Shown here: positions 55,509 through 64,000 of the stretch, one piece after another
Numbering within the stretch: the stretch's first letter is position 1
How the letters are laid out: each line of letters opens with the position of its first letter
Origin: Planctomycetota bacterium
GTDB taxonomy: Bacteria > Planctomycetota > B15-G4 > SIAN01
NCBI GenBank assembly: GCA_016795285.1
Contig: JAEUIC010000018.1
Location: forward strand, 186,001 to 250,000
Reading direction: 5' to 3'
DNA length: 64,000 bases
Position numbers and translations under genes: made by a program
Notes under the pieces: model-generated
What the model saw: only the letters and a program-made list of their open reading frames with translations
The model's database searches: none
What the model was told of the DNA's origin: nothing

Positions 55509-55713
55509 CGGAGGCGCGCGGGCTGGGCGCGGGGCCGGGAGGCCGGAGGGGGAGTCGGTCGCGACGGCCGGTCGGGAAGGCGGCGCAGCGGGCGCCGTCC
55601 AACTCGCGTCGCTTCCGCCGGAGGGGCCCCCCCGATAGGCTCCCGCCGTTCACGGCTCGCTCCGGCGACGACCGCCGCCCCCTGCGGCGCCCTCGACCAC
55701 GGAGCGCGGGACC

Positions 55714-56760
55714 ATGGCGGCCTTCGCAATGCAGATGCATGTACGGCAGTGGCGCGGCGTCCTCTGGGTGGCGACGGCAGGCGTCGTCGCCTGGGCGGGC
55801 TGGAACCTCTGGACGATCGTCCAGCGCGACCGCTCGGGCGCCTATGAGCCGCGCGACTCGAGCGTCTTCTCCAAGCTGATCGGCGAGGCGGCCGGGTCGA
55901 TCGACCAGAACGAGGTGCGCGTCGCCGACTGGAAGCGCGACTACGAGAAGTTCCTCGTCTTCACGCCGATCAACGGCTTCGTCCCGAAGCCGGTCGAGCC
56001 GCCGAAGCCGCCGATCGATCCCGGCGAGCAGAAGCTCCCGAAGAAACCGCTCACCGACGTCATCAAGGTGATGGCGCTCACCTCGGCGCCCAACGACCTC
56101 GGCCGCGTGGTGGTGAAGTACAAGGACGACACGGTCAAGCCGCTGCGCGATGAACTGATCATCGGCATCGGCGGGCAGCTCACCTACCCCTACGACGGCG
56201 AGCCCTACAACGGCCGCTTGAAGTCGATCCGCGCCGACGCCGCCGTCTTCGACTGGTGCGGCGACGAGGTGGAGATCGGGCCGCTGCGCAAGGAGGACGG
56301 CCCGAAGGCGCCGGCCGGCCCCGAGGCGGCTGCCAAGGTCGCCGTCGACGCGACGCTCTCCGCGTCCGAAGCGGAGCTGCTGGCGACCCACAAGAACAGC
56401 GAGCGGACCGTCACGCTGCCGAACGACTCCGGCTACGTGATCGGCACCAAGGACCAAGCCGACCTGTCGAGCAACGCCGAGAACTACCTGCGCGAGGCGC
56501 GCCTCACCGAGCAGAAGAACGCCGACGGCAAGCGCGAGCTCGTGGTCGGGAACATCCGCCCCAACAGCTACCTCGGCAAGACCTACGGCGTGCAGACCGG
56601 CGACGCGCTCATCTCGATCAATGGCGAGCCGGTCTCGACCAAGGCGCAGGCCTACACCTACGTGCGCGAGCACCAGGACCTCTCGAAGTACGTGGTGGTG
56701 CTGCGCCGCAAGGGGCGCGAGGTCACCAAGACGATCCTGGTCAATCGCGAGAAGAGCTGA
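55714..56760 (+). CDS. GspC-like bitopic protein with C-terminal PDZ domain
   Basis: A 348-residue protein. A cytoplasmic tail of about 14 residues precedes a helix (RGVLWVATAGVVAWAGW). The periplasmic part has a Pro-rich linker (about 90-115), a small beta domain (about 120-190) and a PDZ domain at the end (VGNIRPNSYLGKTYGVQTGD, then ALISINGEPVSTKAQAYTYV). This is the layout of GspC, which links the type II secretion platform to its secretin. No T2SS-specific neighbours are visible, so it may serve the pilus instead. The 205-base gap upstream contains no gene. Confidence 0.68.
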   Translation: MAAFAMQMHVRQWRGVLWVATAGVVAWAGWNLWTIVQRDRSGAYEPRDSSVFSKLIGEAAGSIDQNEVRVADWKRDYEKFLVFTPINGFVPKPVEPPKPPIDPGEQKLPKKPLTDVIKVMALTSAPNDLGRVVVKYKDDTVKPLRDELIIGIGGQLTYPYDGEPYNGRLKSIRADAAVFDWCGDEVEIGPLRKEDGPKAPAGPEAAAKVAVDATLSASEAELLATHKNSERTVTLPNDSGYVIGTKDQADLSSNAENYLREARLTEQKNADGKRELVVGNIRPNSYLGKTYGVQTGDALISINGEPVSTKAQAYTYVREHQDLSKYVVVLRRKGREVTKTILVNREKS

Positions 56761-57576
56761 GTGGCGGAGCGGCCGGTCGCCGCCACCCTCCTCGCGCTCG
56801 ACGTCGGCAACACCAGCGTCGCGGCGGCGCTCTTCGACGCCGTGGCGCTGGCGGCTTCGCCGGTCGCGGCGCCGCTCGCCACGTTCCATCGGGTGCGCGG
56901 CACCAGCGACGCTGCCGACGGCGACGCGGAGCTCCGCCCGATCGCCGCCGAAGTGGCGCGCCTCGCGCCGGCGGCGGTGGTGATCGGCGCGGTCCACCGC
57001 TTCGGCGCGGCGCTCGCGGAGCGGCTGCGGAACGAAGCGCCGCACCGGCCGCTGACCCTGTTCGATCGGGGCGCCGACTTCCCGCTCGCGCGCGATCTGC
57101 TCGACGCGGCGAGCGTCGGCGTCGATCGCCTCGCGGCGGCGCGCGCCGCCTTCGCGCTGGCGGGCGGTGCGGCATTGGTCGTGAACGCCGGCACCGCGCT
57201 CACGGTCGATTGGATCGACGGCGCCGGCGTCTTCCGCGGCGGAGCGATCGTCCCGGGGCGCGCCCTGCAGGCGCGCGCGCTGCGCCTCTTCACCGATCGG
57301 CTGCCCGAGGTCGCGCCGTGGTCGGCCGCGACGCCGCTGCCGCTGCCGGGCCGCGACAGCGAGCAGGCGATCCGTCACGGACTCGACGTCGGCGTGCCGG
57401 GGATGGTCGAGGCGCTGCTCTCGGCGCTGGCGCGGGCGGCCGGCGGCGAGCCCGCGCGCTTCGTGAGCGGCGGCGATGCCAAGTGGCTCTCGGCGCGCCT
57501 CGCCGCTCCGCTCCGCCGCGAGCCGTTCCTGGTCGCGCGCGGCTTGGGGTTGGCGGCGCTGGGGTCGCGTCGATGA
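56761..57576 (+). CDS. coaX: Type III pantothenate kinase
   Basis: A 271-residue enzyme for the first step of coenzyme A synthesis. LLALDVGNTSVAAALFD carries the phosphate-binding aspartate, followed by GVDRLAAARAAFAL, LVVNAGTALTVDWIDG and GGAIVPGRALQARAL. Starts at GTG 56761 directly after the preceding stop and overlaps the next gene by four bases. Placement between secretion genes seems incidental. Confidence 0.93.
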   Translation: MAERPVAATLLALDVGNTSVAAALFDAVALAASPVAAPLATFHRVRGTSDAADGDAELRPIAAEVARLAPAAVVIGAVHRFGAALAERLRNEAPHRPLTLFDRGADFPLARDLLDAASVGVDRLAAARAAFALAGGAALVVNAGTALTVDWIDGAGVFRGGAIVPGRALQARALRLFTDRLPEVAPWSAATPLPLPGRDSEQAIRHGLDVGVPGMVEALLSALARAAGGEPARFVSGGDAKWLSARLAAPLRREPFLVARGLGLAALGSRR

Positions 57577-58433
57577 GCGGCGCCCGCCGATCGGCGTGCG
57601 GTCGCCCCGTGCTGGTCGCGTGGCTCGCGCTGGTGGCCGGCAGCTGCGCGCCGCCGGCGTTCGAGCGGGTCGGGCTCGCGGCGGGAGGGGGCGACGGATT
57701 GCGGCTGAACGAGGCGATCGTGGTCACCTTCGATCGCCCGCTCGAACCGGCGTCGGTGACGCCGTCATCGGCGAGCGTGCGGCGCGCTCGCGACGGCGCG
57801 CCGGTGGCGGGGCGGTTTCGCGTCGAGGGAGAGGCGCTGCGCTTCGAGCCGCGGCCGCCCTGCGCCGCCGATCTCTCCGACGCGCCGTTCGAACCGGGCG
57901 AGGAGCTGCTGCTCGAGCTGGTCGGGCTGCCCCGCTTGATCGGACTGCGGGCGGTCGACGGCAGCGCGCTCCACTGCGGCGCGACGCTCCCGATCGCGAC
58001 GCGAGCGGCGCCCGGCGACTGGCGCCGCGCCCCCGCGACCGAGCTCTTCGTCGATCCGCTGCCCGGCCCGCCGGAACTCCTCTCGCGGCCGGCGCGCCTG
58101 GCCGGCGGGAAGATCACGCTCCGCTTCAGCGAGCCGCTCGATCCGCGCGCGCTGGCGGGGGCGACCTTCTGGCTGCACGGGCCGTGGAGCCGCTCGGCCT
58201 TCCCGGCCGAAAACCCGACCATGGTGGCGAGGCTGCTCGATCCGACCGACGGCGCCGTGGTGGAGCTCTCGCTCGCCGCCGGGGCGACGTGGCCGATGCC
58301 GCCGGCGGCGGGGATGAGCTGCGACCTGCGGTTCGAGCCGCGCGAGGCGCTGCTCGACCTCGGCGGCCTGCCGCTGGCGCAGAACGGCCGACTGCCCGAT
58401 CTCTACGTCCGCGTCGAAGTGGTCGGCGACTGA
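57573..58433 (+). CDS. Exported putative lipoprotein with bacterial Ig-like (SbsA-type) domains
   Basis: A 286-residue protein. A basic start and hydrophobic stretch end in LALVAGSC, an acceptable lipobox with Cys at about 26. Two copies of an Ig-like motif follow: NEAIVVTFDRPLEPASVTP (about 48-66) and GKITLRFSEPLDPRALAGA (about 182-200), as in Big_5/SbsA domains. It probably sits on the cell surface or in the periplasm. No enzymatic motif is seen. Coupled to coaX by an ATGA overlap. Confidence 0.72.
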   Translation: MSGARRSACGRPVLVAWLALVAGSCAPPAFERVGLAAGGGDGLRLNEAIVVTFDRPLEPASVTPSSASVRRARDGAPVAGRFRVEGEALRFEPRPPCAADLSDAPFEPGEELLLELVGLPRLIGLRAVDGSALHCGATLPIATRAAPGDWRRAPATELFVDPLPGPPELLSRPARLAGGKITLRFSEPLDPRALAGATFWLHGPWSRSAFPAENPTMVARLLDPTDGAVVELSLAAGATWPMPPAAGMSCDLRFEPREALLDLGGLPLAQNGRLPDLYVRVEVVGD

Positions 58434-58454
58434 CGCCGCACTGGAAGGAGCGCC

Positions 58455-59465
58455 GTGCTCGATCTCGCCCTCGCGCTGCCCCTCGTGCTCGGCCTGTTCG
58501 GCGCGTGCGTCGGCTCGTTCCTGAACGTCGTGATCTACCGGCTGCCGCGCGAGGAGCTGTCGATCGCGAAGCCGGCGCGCAGCTTCTGCCCGAACTGCAA
58601 GCGGCAGATCCCGTGGAGCGAGAACCTGCCGATCCTCGGCTGGGTGCTGCTCGGCGGCAAGTGCCGCGGCTGCAAGGGCGACATCTCCTTCCGCTACCCG
58701 TTCGTCGAGGCGCTCACCGCGCTGCTCTTCGCCTATTGCGGCCACTGGTTCCTCGAGCGCGCGGCGGGCGGCGCCGAGTCGTGGTGGATCCTCTTCACGC
58801 TGCTGCTCACCAGCGCGATCTGCGTGGTGGTCACCTTCATCGACTTCGACTGGCGGATCATCCCCGACGAGATCACGCTGCCCGGACTCGCCGTCGGCAC
58901 CGTGCTCTCGCTGCTCGCGCCGAGCTTGCATGAGACGACGTTCGTCGGTCGGCAGCTCGCGGCGCTCGGTTGGGAGCGCCACCTCGTCGCGCTCGGGTCG
59001 GCGTTGGCGGGGCTCGTGGTGGGCGGCGGGACGTTGTGGGGGGTCGGTCTCGCCGGACGCGCCGTCTTCAAGCCGAAGGAGGGGGGCGAGGCGACCGATG
59101 CGATGGGCTTCGGCGACGTGAAGTTCATGGCGGCGGTCGGGACGCTGCTCGGTGCCGACGGCGTGCTGCTGGTCTTCTTCGTCGGCTGCGTGAGCGGCTC
59201 GCTCGGCGGCGTCGGCAACTGGCTGGTCGGGTTGCCCGAGGTGCTCGCCGACGTCGGTCGCCACGCGCGCCGCCACGGCAAGGGCGCCGGCTACACGATC
59301 GGTGCCGCCATGAAGGTCGGTTGGCGGCGGCGCCGCTTCATCCCGTTCGGCCCGTTCCTCTCGATCGGCGTGCTGGTGGTCGCCTTCTGGCGCCGCGAGC
59401 TCCAGGAGTTCCTCCTGCACGATTGGCCGCGCCTGGTGCAGGGGCTCTTCCGACTCGACGCGTGA
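58455..59465 (+). CDS. pilD: Prepilin peptidase and N-methyltransferase PilD
   Basis: A 336-residue inner-membrane aspartic protease that cleaves and methylates prepilins and pseudopilins. The zinc module is C45-x2-C48 and C70-x2-C73. The catalytic aspartates are in FIDFDWRIIPDEIT and GFGDVKFMAAVG. The membrane core starts with GSFLNVVIYRLP. An insertion of about 60 residues (about 160-210) separates the two active-site loops. GTG start after GGAG. Confidence 0.94.
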   Translation: MLDLALALPLVLGLFGACVGSFLNVVIYRLPREELSIAKPARSFCPNCKRQIPWSENLPILGWVLLGGKCRGCKGDISFRYPFVEALTALLFAYCGHWFLERAAGGAESWWILFTLLLTSAICVVVTFIDFDWRIIPDEITLPGLAVGTVLSLLAPSLHETTFVGRQLAALGWERHLVALGSALAGLVVGGGTLWGVGLAGRAVFKPKEGGEATDAMGFGDVKFMAAVGTLLGADGVLLVFFVGCVSGSLGGVGNWLVGLPEVLADVGRHARRHGKGAGYTIGAAMKVGWRRRRFIPFGPFLSIGVLVVAFWRRELQEFLLHDWPRLVQGLFRLDA

Positions 59466-59684
59466 GGTCGAGCTGAGTCCGAGAGGGGCGGTGGGTCGAG
59501 TTCGGGCGGGAGGGAAAGCCCGCAACCTGCGCCGTCTCCCCCGCGCGCGCGCCAGAAGCGCGCTGCTCGCGAGCGCCTGCACCGCGCACGGTGGGCGGCC
59601 CTCCCCTTGCGTCTCCGTCGCGGCAGCGATGAAGTGGCGCGCGTCGATCGAATCGTGCCCGCGCCACCCGCGAGGGAGGTCGCC

Positions 59685-61706
59685 ATGGTCGCTCGTTACA
59701 CGTCCGAGCAGTTGCGCAACGTGGCCTTGGTCGGCGCGTCGGCCGGCAAGACGACGCTCGCCGACTTGATGCTCTTCAAGGCGGGCGCGGCCGCGCGACG
59801 CGGTCGCACTGCCGACGGGACGAGCGCGCTCGACTTCCTGCCGGAAGAGAAGGCGGCGCACCACACGCACGCCACCAAGCTGGTCCACTTCGCGTGGGGC
59901 GGCGCGCACGTGAACCTGCTCGACACGCCGGGCTACCCCGACTTCGTCGGCGAGGCGATGGCGGCGCTCGCGGCGGTCGACGCGGTGCTGGTCGTGGTCG
60001 ATGCCAACGGCGCGCTGCCGTTCCATGCGCGCCGGCTCTTCGCGACGGCGCGCGAACTCGGGCTCGCGACCTTCCTGGTGTTCGATCGCATGGATGGCGA
60101 GCACGCCGACTTCGCGGTGGCGTGCGACCACGCGCGCGAGCGGCTCGGCAAGGACTGCCTGCCGGCGCTGCTGCCCGACGCGAGCGGCGCGAAGTTCTCG
60201 AAGCTCTCGTGGGTGCTGGCGCCGGGGGGCGATGGCGCCGCACGCAAGGCGCTGCTCGAGGCGCTCGCCGAATCGGACGACGCGGCGCTCGCGACCTACC
60301 TCGAGAAGGGCGACCTGCCGGCGGAGCAGCTCGATGCGCTCTACGACGCGGCGGTGCGCGCCGGGAAGCTGGTGCCGATCCTCTGCTGCTCGGGCGAGCG
60401 CGACCTCGGCGTGTCGGAGCTGCTCGACCACGTGGTGAAGCATGCGCCGTCGCCGCGGCAGGCGGCAGGGCGGCCGGTGGCGGCGGCGGAGGGAGCGGCC
60501 AAGGACGCGGTGCCGGCGCGCACCCGTTGCGACGAGCCGCTCACCGCTCAGGTCTGGAAGACGCTCTCCGATCCGCATGCCGGCAAGCAGTCGTGGCTGC
60601 GCGTCTGGTCGGGGACGCTCCGCCACGAGTCGCCGCTGCTGCTGGCGCGCACCGGCAAGCCGGAGAGGCTCGCGCACCTCTTCAAGCCGCAGGGCAAGGC
60701 GCTCGAGCCGCTCGAGGAGGCGGTGGCGGGGGACCTCGTCACGGTCCCGAAGGCGGAGCACCTCGTCACCGGCGACACGGTCTGCGATCCGGCCCATCCG
60801 CGCGCCCTCGCGCCGCTCGCAATGCCGGCCGGCATGGTGTCGCTCGCCGTCGACGCCGAGAACAAGAACGACGAGCCGAAGATGGTGGAGGCGCTGCGCC
60901 GCCTCGCCGCCGAGGACCTCACCTTCACCGAGCACCGCGATCCGGCCACCCACGACCTCGTCGTCACCGGGGTGAGCAACCTCCACCTCGAGACGCTGCT
61001 GAAGCGCGTGCAGGAGCGCTTCCACGTCGGCATCAAGACGCGGCCGCCGCGCGTCGCGCTGAAGGAGACGGTGCGCGGGCAGTCGGAGGGGCACTACCGC
61101 CACAAGAAGCAGACCGGCGGCAGCGGCCAGTTCGCCGAAGTGCACCTCGTGGTCGAGCCGCGCGAGCGCGGCGCCGGCTTCGAGTTCGTCGACGAGGTGA
61201 CGCAGGGGAAGATCCCGCGCCAGTTCATCCCGGCGATCGAGAAGGGGATCGTCGCCGGCCTGCCGGGCGGCGCCTTCGCCGGCCACCCGATCGTCGACGT
61301 CTGCGTGCGCGTGCGCGACGGCAAGTACCACGACGTCGACAGCAACGAGACCGCGTTCCGCATCGCCGGCTGGCGCGCCTTCAAGGACGCCTTCGCCAAG
61401 GCGCACCCGGTCCTGCTCGAGCCGATCGTCGACCTCTCGGTCGAGGTCCCGGCCGCGGCGATCGGCGACGTGACGGGCGACCTCCACAGCCGCCGCGGGC
61501 GCATCGTCGGGGTCGACGTCCACGGGCGGCTCGAGGTGGTGCGCGCCCAGGTGCCGCTGCGCGAGATCCTCGACTACTCGACGCGCCTGCGCTCGATGAC
61601 GGCGGGCGAGGGGTCGTTCACCTACGCGCCATCGCACGACGACCTCGTGCCGCCGCAGCTCGCCACCGCGCTCGCCGCCGCCTACCGGCCGCGCGACGAG
61701 GAGTAG
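59685..61706 (+). CDS. Elongation-factor-G-like GTPase with divergent G motifs
   Basis: A 673-residue EF-G paralogue with all five domains. The P-loop reads VGASAGKTT (16-24), one residue shorter than G-x4-GKT. Switch II is DTPGYPDF, lacking the catalytic His of DTPGHVDF; G4 reads FDRMD instead of NKxD; switch I has no recognisable RGITI. The domain IV/V parts are well kept (GHYRHKKQTGGSGQFAEV, MTAGEGSFTY). Such EF-G2-like proteins are known; their role is unclear. This one may have weak or no GTPase activity. GGGAGGT precedes the ATG. The 219-base upstream gap holds no gene. Confidence 0.9.
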   Translation: MVARYTSEQLRNVALVGASAGKTTLADLMLFKAGAAARRGRTADGTSALDFLPEEKAAHHTHATKLVHFAWGGAHVNLLDTPGYPDFVGEAMAALAAVDAVLVVVDANGALPFHARRLFATARELGLATFLVFDRMDGEHADFAVACDHARERLGKDCLPALLPDASGAKFSKLSWVLAPGGDGAARKALLEALAESDDAALATYLEKGDLPAEQLDALYDAAVRAGKLVPILCCSGERDLGVSELLDHVVKHAPSPRQAAGRPVAAAEGAAKDAVPARTRCDEPLTAQVWKTLSDPHAGKQSWLRVWSGTLRHESPLLLARTGKPERLAHLFKPQGKALEPLEEAVAGDLVTVPKAEHLVTGDTVCDPAHPRALAPLAMPAGMVSLAVDAENKNDEPKMVEALRRLAAEDLTFTEHRDPATHDLVVTGVSNLHLETLLKRVQERFHVGIKTRPPRVALKETVRGQSEGHYRHKKQTGGSGQFAEVHLVVEPRERGAGFEFVDEVTQGKIPRQFIPAIEKGIVAGLPGGAFAGHPIVDVCVRVRDGKYHDVDSNETAFRIAGWRAFKDAFAKAHPVLLEPIVDLSVEVPAAAIGDVTGDLHSRRGRIVGVDVHGRLEVVRAQVPLREILDYSTRLRSMTAGEGSFTYAPSHDDLVPPQLATALAAAYRPRDEE

Positions 61707-61742
61707 CGCCCGGCGGCGAGGAGGGGCCTGGACCCGGGCGGT

Positions 61743-61800
61743 GCGGGAGATTTTTTCCCGCGCCCGCGGGGAGAGCCCTTCATCCGCGGGGTTCCGCGGA
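61743..61800 (+). other. Hairpins and T6 run between the EF-G-like gene and pilT
   Basis: gcggga (61743-61748) can pair with tcccgc (61756-61761), leaving a T-rich loop; tccgcgg (61783-61789) pairs with ccgcgga (61794-61800) around ggtt. Upstream, gcccgg (61708) can pair with ccgggc (61734) ahead of the T6 run (61751-61756), a poor terminator for the EF-G-like gene. The structured region forms the probable leader of pilT. Confidence 0.5.
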
Positions 61801-61855
61801 CCGATGAGCCTTCCGGAACCGATGCGACGGCGGGTCGCGACGGCGGAGGCTCTTC

Positions 61856-62920
61856 ATGCTGATCATGCGCGAGCTGCTCGAGCTCCTCGTCAAGCGAGGC
61901 GGCTCCGACCTGCACATCGCCGCCGGCTCGCCGCCCAAGATGCGGGTGAACGGCGTCCTCATCGACACCGAGTACGAGCCGCTCACCGGCGACGACACCA
62001 AGTCGATCGTCTACGGCGTGCTCTCCACCGAGCAGATCGCGCGCTTCGAGCGCGAGCTCGAGCTCGACATCTCGTTCGGGTTGCCGGGCGTCGGCCGCTT
62101 CCGCACCAACGTCCTGGTGCAGCGCGGCTGCGTCGGCGCCGTGCTGCGAGTGGTGCCGGAGCGCATCCGCAGCTTCGACGACCTCGGGCTGCCGCGCGAC
62201 ATCTGCGAGGAGCTCTGCAAGCTGCCGAAGGGCCTCGTGCTGGTCACCGGCTCGACCGGGTCGGGCAAGTCGACGACGCTCGCGGCGATGGTCGACTACC
62301 TGAACTCGACGCGCCAGAACCACATCGTGACGATCGAGGACCCGATCGAGTTCGTCCACAAGCACAAGAAGTCGCTGGTGAACCAGCGCGAGGTCGGGCC
62401 CGACACGCAGGAGTTCAAGAAGGCGCTGCGTTCGGCGCTGCGCCAGGATCCCGACATCGTGCTGGTCGGCGAGATGCGCGACCTCGACACGATCGAGGCG
62501 GCGCTCAACATCTCCGAGACCGGCCACCTGACCTTCTCGACGCTGCACACGTCGGATGCGGTGCAGACCATCAGCCGCATCATCGACGTCTTCCCGGCCG
62601 GCCAGCAGGCGCAGATCCGCACGCAGCTCGCCTCGACGCTCTCCGCCGTCTTCAGCCAGCAGCTGATGCCGCTCGCCAACGGGCGCGGTCGCGTGCTGGC
62701 CTGCGAGATCCTGCTGTGCAGCCCGGCCGTCCGCGCGCTGATCCGCGAGGACAAGGCGCACCAGATCTACAGCATCATCCAGACCTCGCGGAAGCAGGGC
62801 ATGCGGACCATGAACCAGTCGCTGTCCGACCTCTACCGCGCCAACCAGATCTCCTACGAGGAGGCGCTGTCGCACTCCTCCGACCCCGCCGAGCTCGAGC
62901 GGCTGCTGCGGAGCTCCTGA
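61856..62920 (+). CDS. pilT: Pilus retraction ATPase PilT (second paralogue)
   Basis: A 354-residue canonical PilT. GSDLHIAAGSPPKMRVNG marks the N-terminal domain, Walker A is GSTGSGKSTT, the Asp box VTIEDPIEFVH, Walker B DIVLVGEMRDLDTIEAA and the His box STLHTSDAVQTISRIIDVFP. It powers pilus depolymerisation. GGAGG is six bases before the ATG at 61856; an ATG three codons later is possible. Next to pilB, the extension motor. Confidence 0.95.
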   Translation: MLIMRELLELLVKRGGSDLHIAAGSPPKMRVNGVLIDTEYEPLTGDDTKSIVYGVLSTEQIARFERELELDISFGLPGVGRFRTNVLVQRGCVGAVLRVVPERIRSFDDLGLPRDICEELCKLPKGLVLVTGSTGSGKSTTLAAMVDYLNSTRQNHIVTIEDPIEFVHKHKKSLVNQREVGPDTQEFKKALRSALRQDPDIVLVGEMRDLDTIEAALNISETGHLTFSTLHTSDAVQTISRIIDVFPAGQQAQIRTQLASTLSAVFSQQLMPLANGRGRVLACEILLCSPAVRALIREDKAHQIYSIIQTSRKQGMRTMNQSLSDLYRANQISYEEALSHSSDPAELERLLRSS

Positions 62921-62924
62921 CGCG

Positions 62925-64000
62925 ATGTCGACCTTCCATCGCAAGCTCCGCCAGATCCTGATGAAGGGCGGCGCCGTCAGCGAGACGGCGTTCGACCAGG
63001 CGGTCGCGCAGGCCGAGCAGGACCAGCGCTCGGTCACCGAGATCCTGGTGAAGCAGGGCGCGGCGAAGTCGAAGGACCTGCTCGGGCTGATCGCGCGGGA
63101 GATCGGGCTCACGCCGGTCGACCTCGGCCACGTCACGCCCGATCCCGACTCGAAGGAGTGGTTCCCCGAGGAGCTGGCCAAGAAGCACGGCGTCTGCCCG
63201 CTCAGCAAGATCGGCAACTGCATCACCGTCGCGATGTCGGACCCGTTCGACGTCGTCAAGGTCGATCAGCTGCGCCTCGAGACCAAGAGCGACGTGCGGC
63301 CGGTGGTGGCGCTCGAGGAGTCGGTCAAGGAGGCGATCCAGCGCTGCTACGGGCCGGGCACCTCGGAGATGGCCGAGCTGCTCGAGGGGATGCACGACGA
63401 GGACGTCGAGGTCAAGGCGGCGGAGAGCGACTCCGCGCACGACATCACCAGCGAGAACGAGGCGGCGCCGGCCGTGAAGCTGGTGAACGCGGTCGTCTAC
63501 CAGGCGATCCGCGAGAAGGCGTCGGACATCCACATCGAGCCGTTCGAGAAGGAGGTCCGCGTCCGCTTCCGGCAGGACGGCATGTTGAAGGAGGTCCTCT
63601 CGCCGCCGAAGCAGATGGCGACCGCGATCGTGTCGCGCATCAAGATCATGGCGGGCATGGACATCGCCGAGCGGCGCAAGCCGCAGGACGGCAAGTTCCA
63701 GGTCAAGGTCGAGGGGCGCCAGATCGACTTCCGCGTCTCGGTGCTGCCGGTCGTGCACGGCGAGAAGGTCGTGCTCCGCATCCTCGACCAGAGCAACCTC
63801 GCGCTGCAGCTCGACGCGCTCGGCTTCGAGCCGAAGTGCCTCGAGGACTACCGCAAGGCGATCCGCTCGCCGTACGGGATGGTGCTCATCACCGGCCCGA
63901 CCGGCTCGGGCAAGTCGACCACGCTCTACTCCGCGCTCGGCGAGATCCACTCGCCGCACGTGAACATCGTGACGGTCGAGGACCCGGTCGAGTACCAGAT
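62925..64000 (+). CDS. pilB: Pilus extension ATPase PilB (3' end beyond window)
   Basis: The first 358 residues of a PilB/GspE-type ATPase. The N-terminal MshEN-like domain (about 1-150) has ILVKQGAAKSKDLLGLIARE; the second N-domain has ASDIHIEPFEKEVRVRFRQD; Walker A is GPTGSGKSTTLYSAL and the Asp box VTVEDPVEYQ is cut by the window end. It drives pilus extension from the inner-membrane platform. ATG four bases after the pilT stop. Confidence 0.95.
   Translation, partial: MSTFHRKLRQILMKGGAVSETAFDQAVAQAEQDQRSVTEILVKQGAAKSKDLLGLIAREIGLTPVDLGHVTPDPDSKEWFPEELAKKHGVCPLSKIGNCITVAMSDPFDVVKVDQLRLETKSDVRPVVALEESVKEAIQRCYGPGTSEMAELLEGMHDEDVEVKAAESDSAHDITSENEAAPAVKLVNAVVYQAIREKASDIHIEPFEKEVRVRFRQDGMLKEVLSPPKQMATAIVSRIKIMAGMDIAERRKPQDGKFQVKVEGRQIDFRVSVLPVVHGEKVVLRILDQSNLALQLDALGFEPKCLEDYRKAIRSPYGMVLITGPTGSGKSTTLYSALGEIHSPHVNIVTVEDPVEYQ

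Overview
The window is a very GC-rich, gene-dense bacterial chromosome segment with no insertion sequence, prophage or CRISPR array. A secretin, an Wzm/Wzt-type polysaccharide exporter, type IV pilus genes and sigma-54 point to a didermic (Gram-negative) organism. The combination prkA-DUF444-spoVR, a divergent second EF-G and the TIGR03936/DUF2344-rplU-rpmA-obg order would fit a high-GC planctomycete or another deep-branching phylum. That placement is inference; no rRNA gene is present.

Layout. (1) 1-51: the start of an exported protein on the minus strand, diverging from a beta-CASP nuclease (109-1494) and an alpha/beta-hydrolase-like protein (1491-2663). (2) 2727-18887: one long plus-strand surface-glycan operon with Wzm/Wzt, six GT2 and four GT4 glycosyltransferases, two PIG-L deacetylases and a GNAT acyltransferase. 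Genes are joined by 1-20 base overlaps and use ATG, GTG, TTG and apparently one CTG start. (3) 19082-31668: signal peptidase I, then a minus-strand block (28694 to 19617) with a GT2, an FAD oxidoreductase, two methyltransferases, a hybrid histidine kinase and a large YfhO-like membrane protein. A second YfhO-like paralogue diverges at 28687. (4) 31793-36541: PrkA kinase-DUF444-SpoVR operon, then a rhomboid protease. (5) 37416-39893: an RNA-rich interval with a tiny minus-strand gene for a 25-residue lysine-rich peptide (own promoter candidate, strong Shine-Dalgarno, terminator), a 12-copy 11-bp repeat, tRNA-Arg(ACG) next to tadA, two tRNA-Ser genes and an SRP RNA gene. (6) 39963-46066: housekeeping run dnaX-ybaB-recR-rpoN-truA-hpf-HPr. 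(7) 46272-64000: type IV pilus/type II secretion genes (pilM, pilN, pilO/P, pilQ, two pilT paralogues, a GspC-like PDZ protein, pilD, pilB) interleaved with DUF2344, rplU, rpmA, obg, coaX and an EF-G-like GTPase.

How it works together. Region 2 would build a glycan on a lipid carrier, trim and re-acylate its amino sugars, and export it through an ABC transporter whose ATPase carries an extra C-terminal domain. Region 3 may extend or regulate the same pathway. TadA and its substrate tRNA-Arg(ACG) sit side by side. The pilus genes form a nearly complete core machine, lacking PilC and pilins within the window.

The strongest unusual signals are the isolated 25-residue lysine-rich peptide gene with a FliA-like promoter, a four-cysteine motif shared by all four GT4 enzymes, a glycine/serine insertion inside a zinc knuckle, a shortened P-loop in the EF-G paralogue, and a high density of short tandem repeats in leaders and coding ends.
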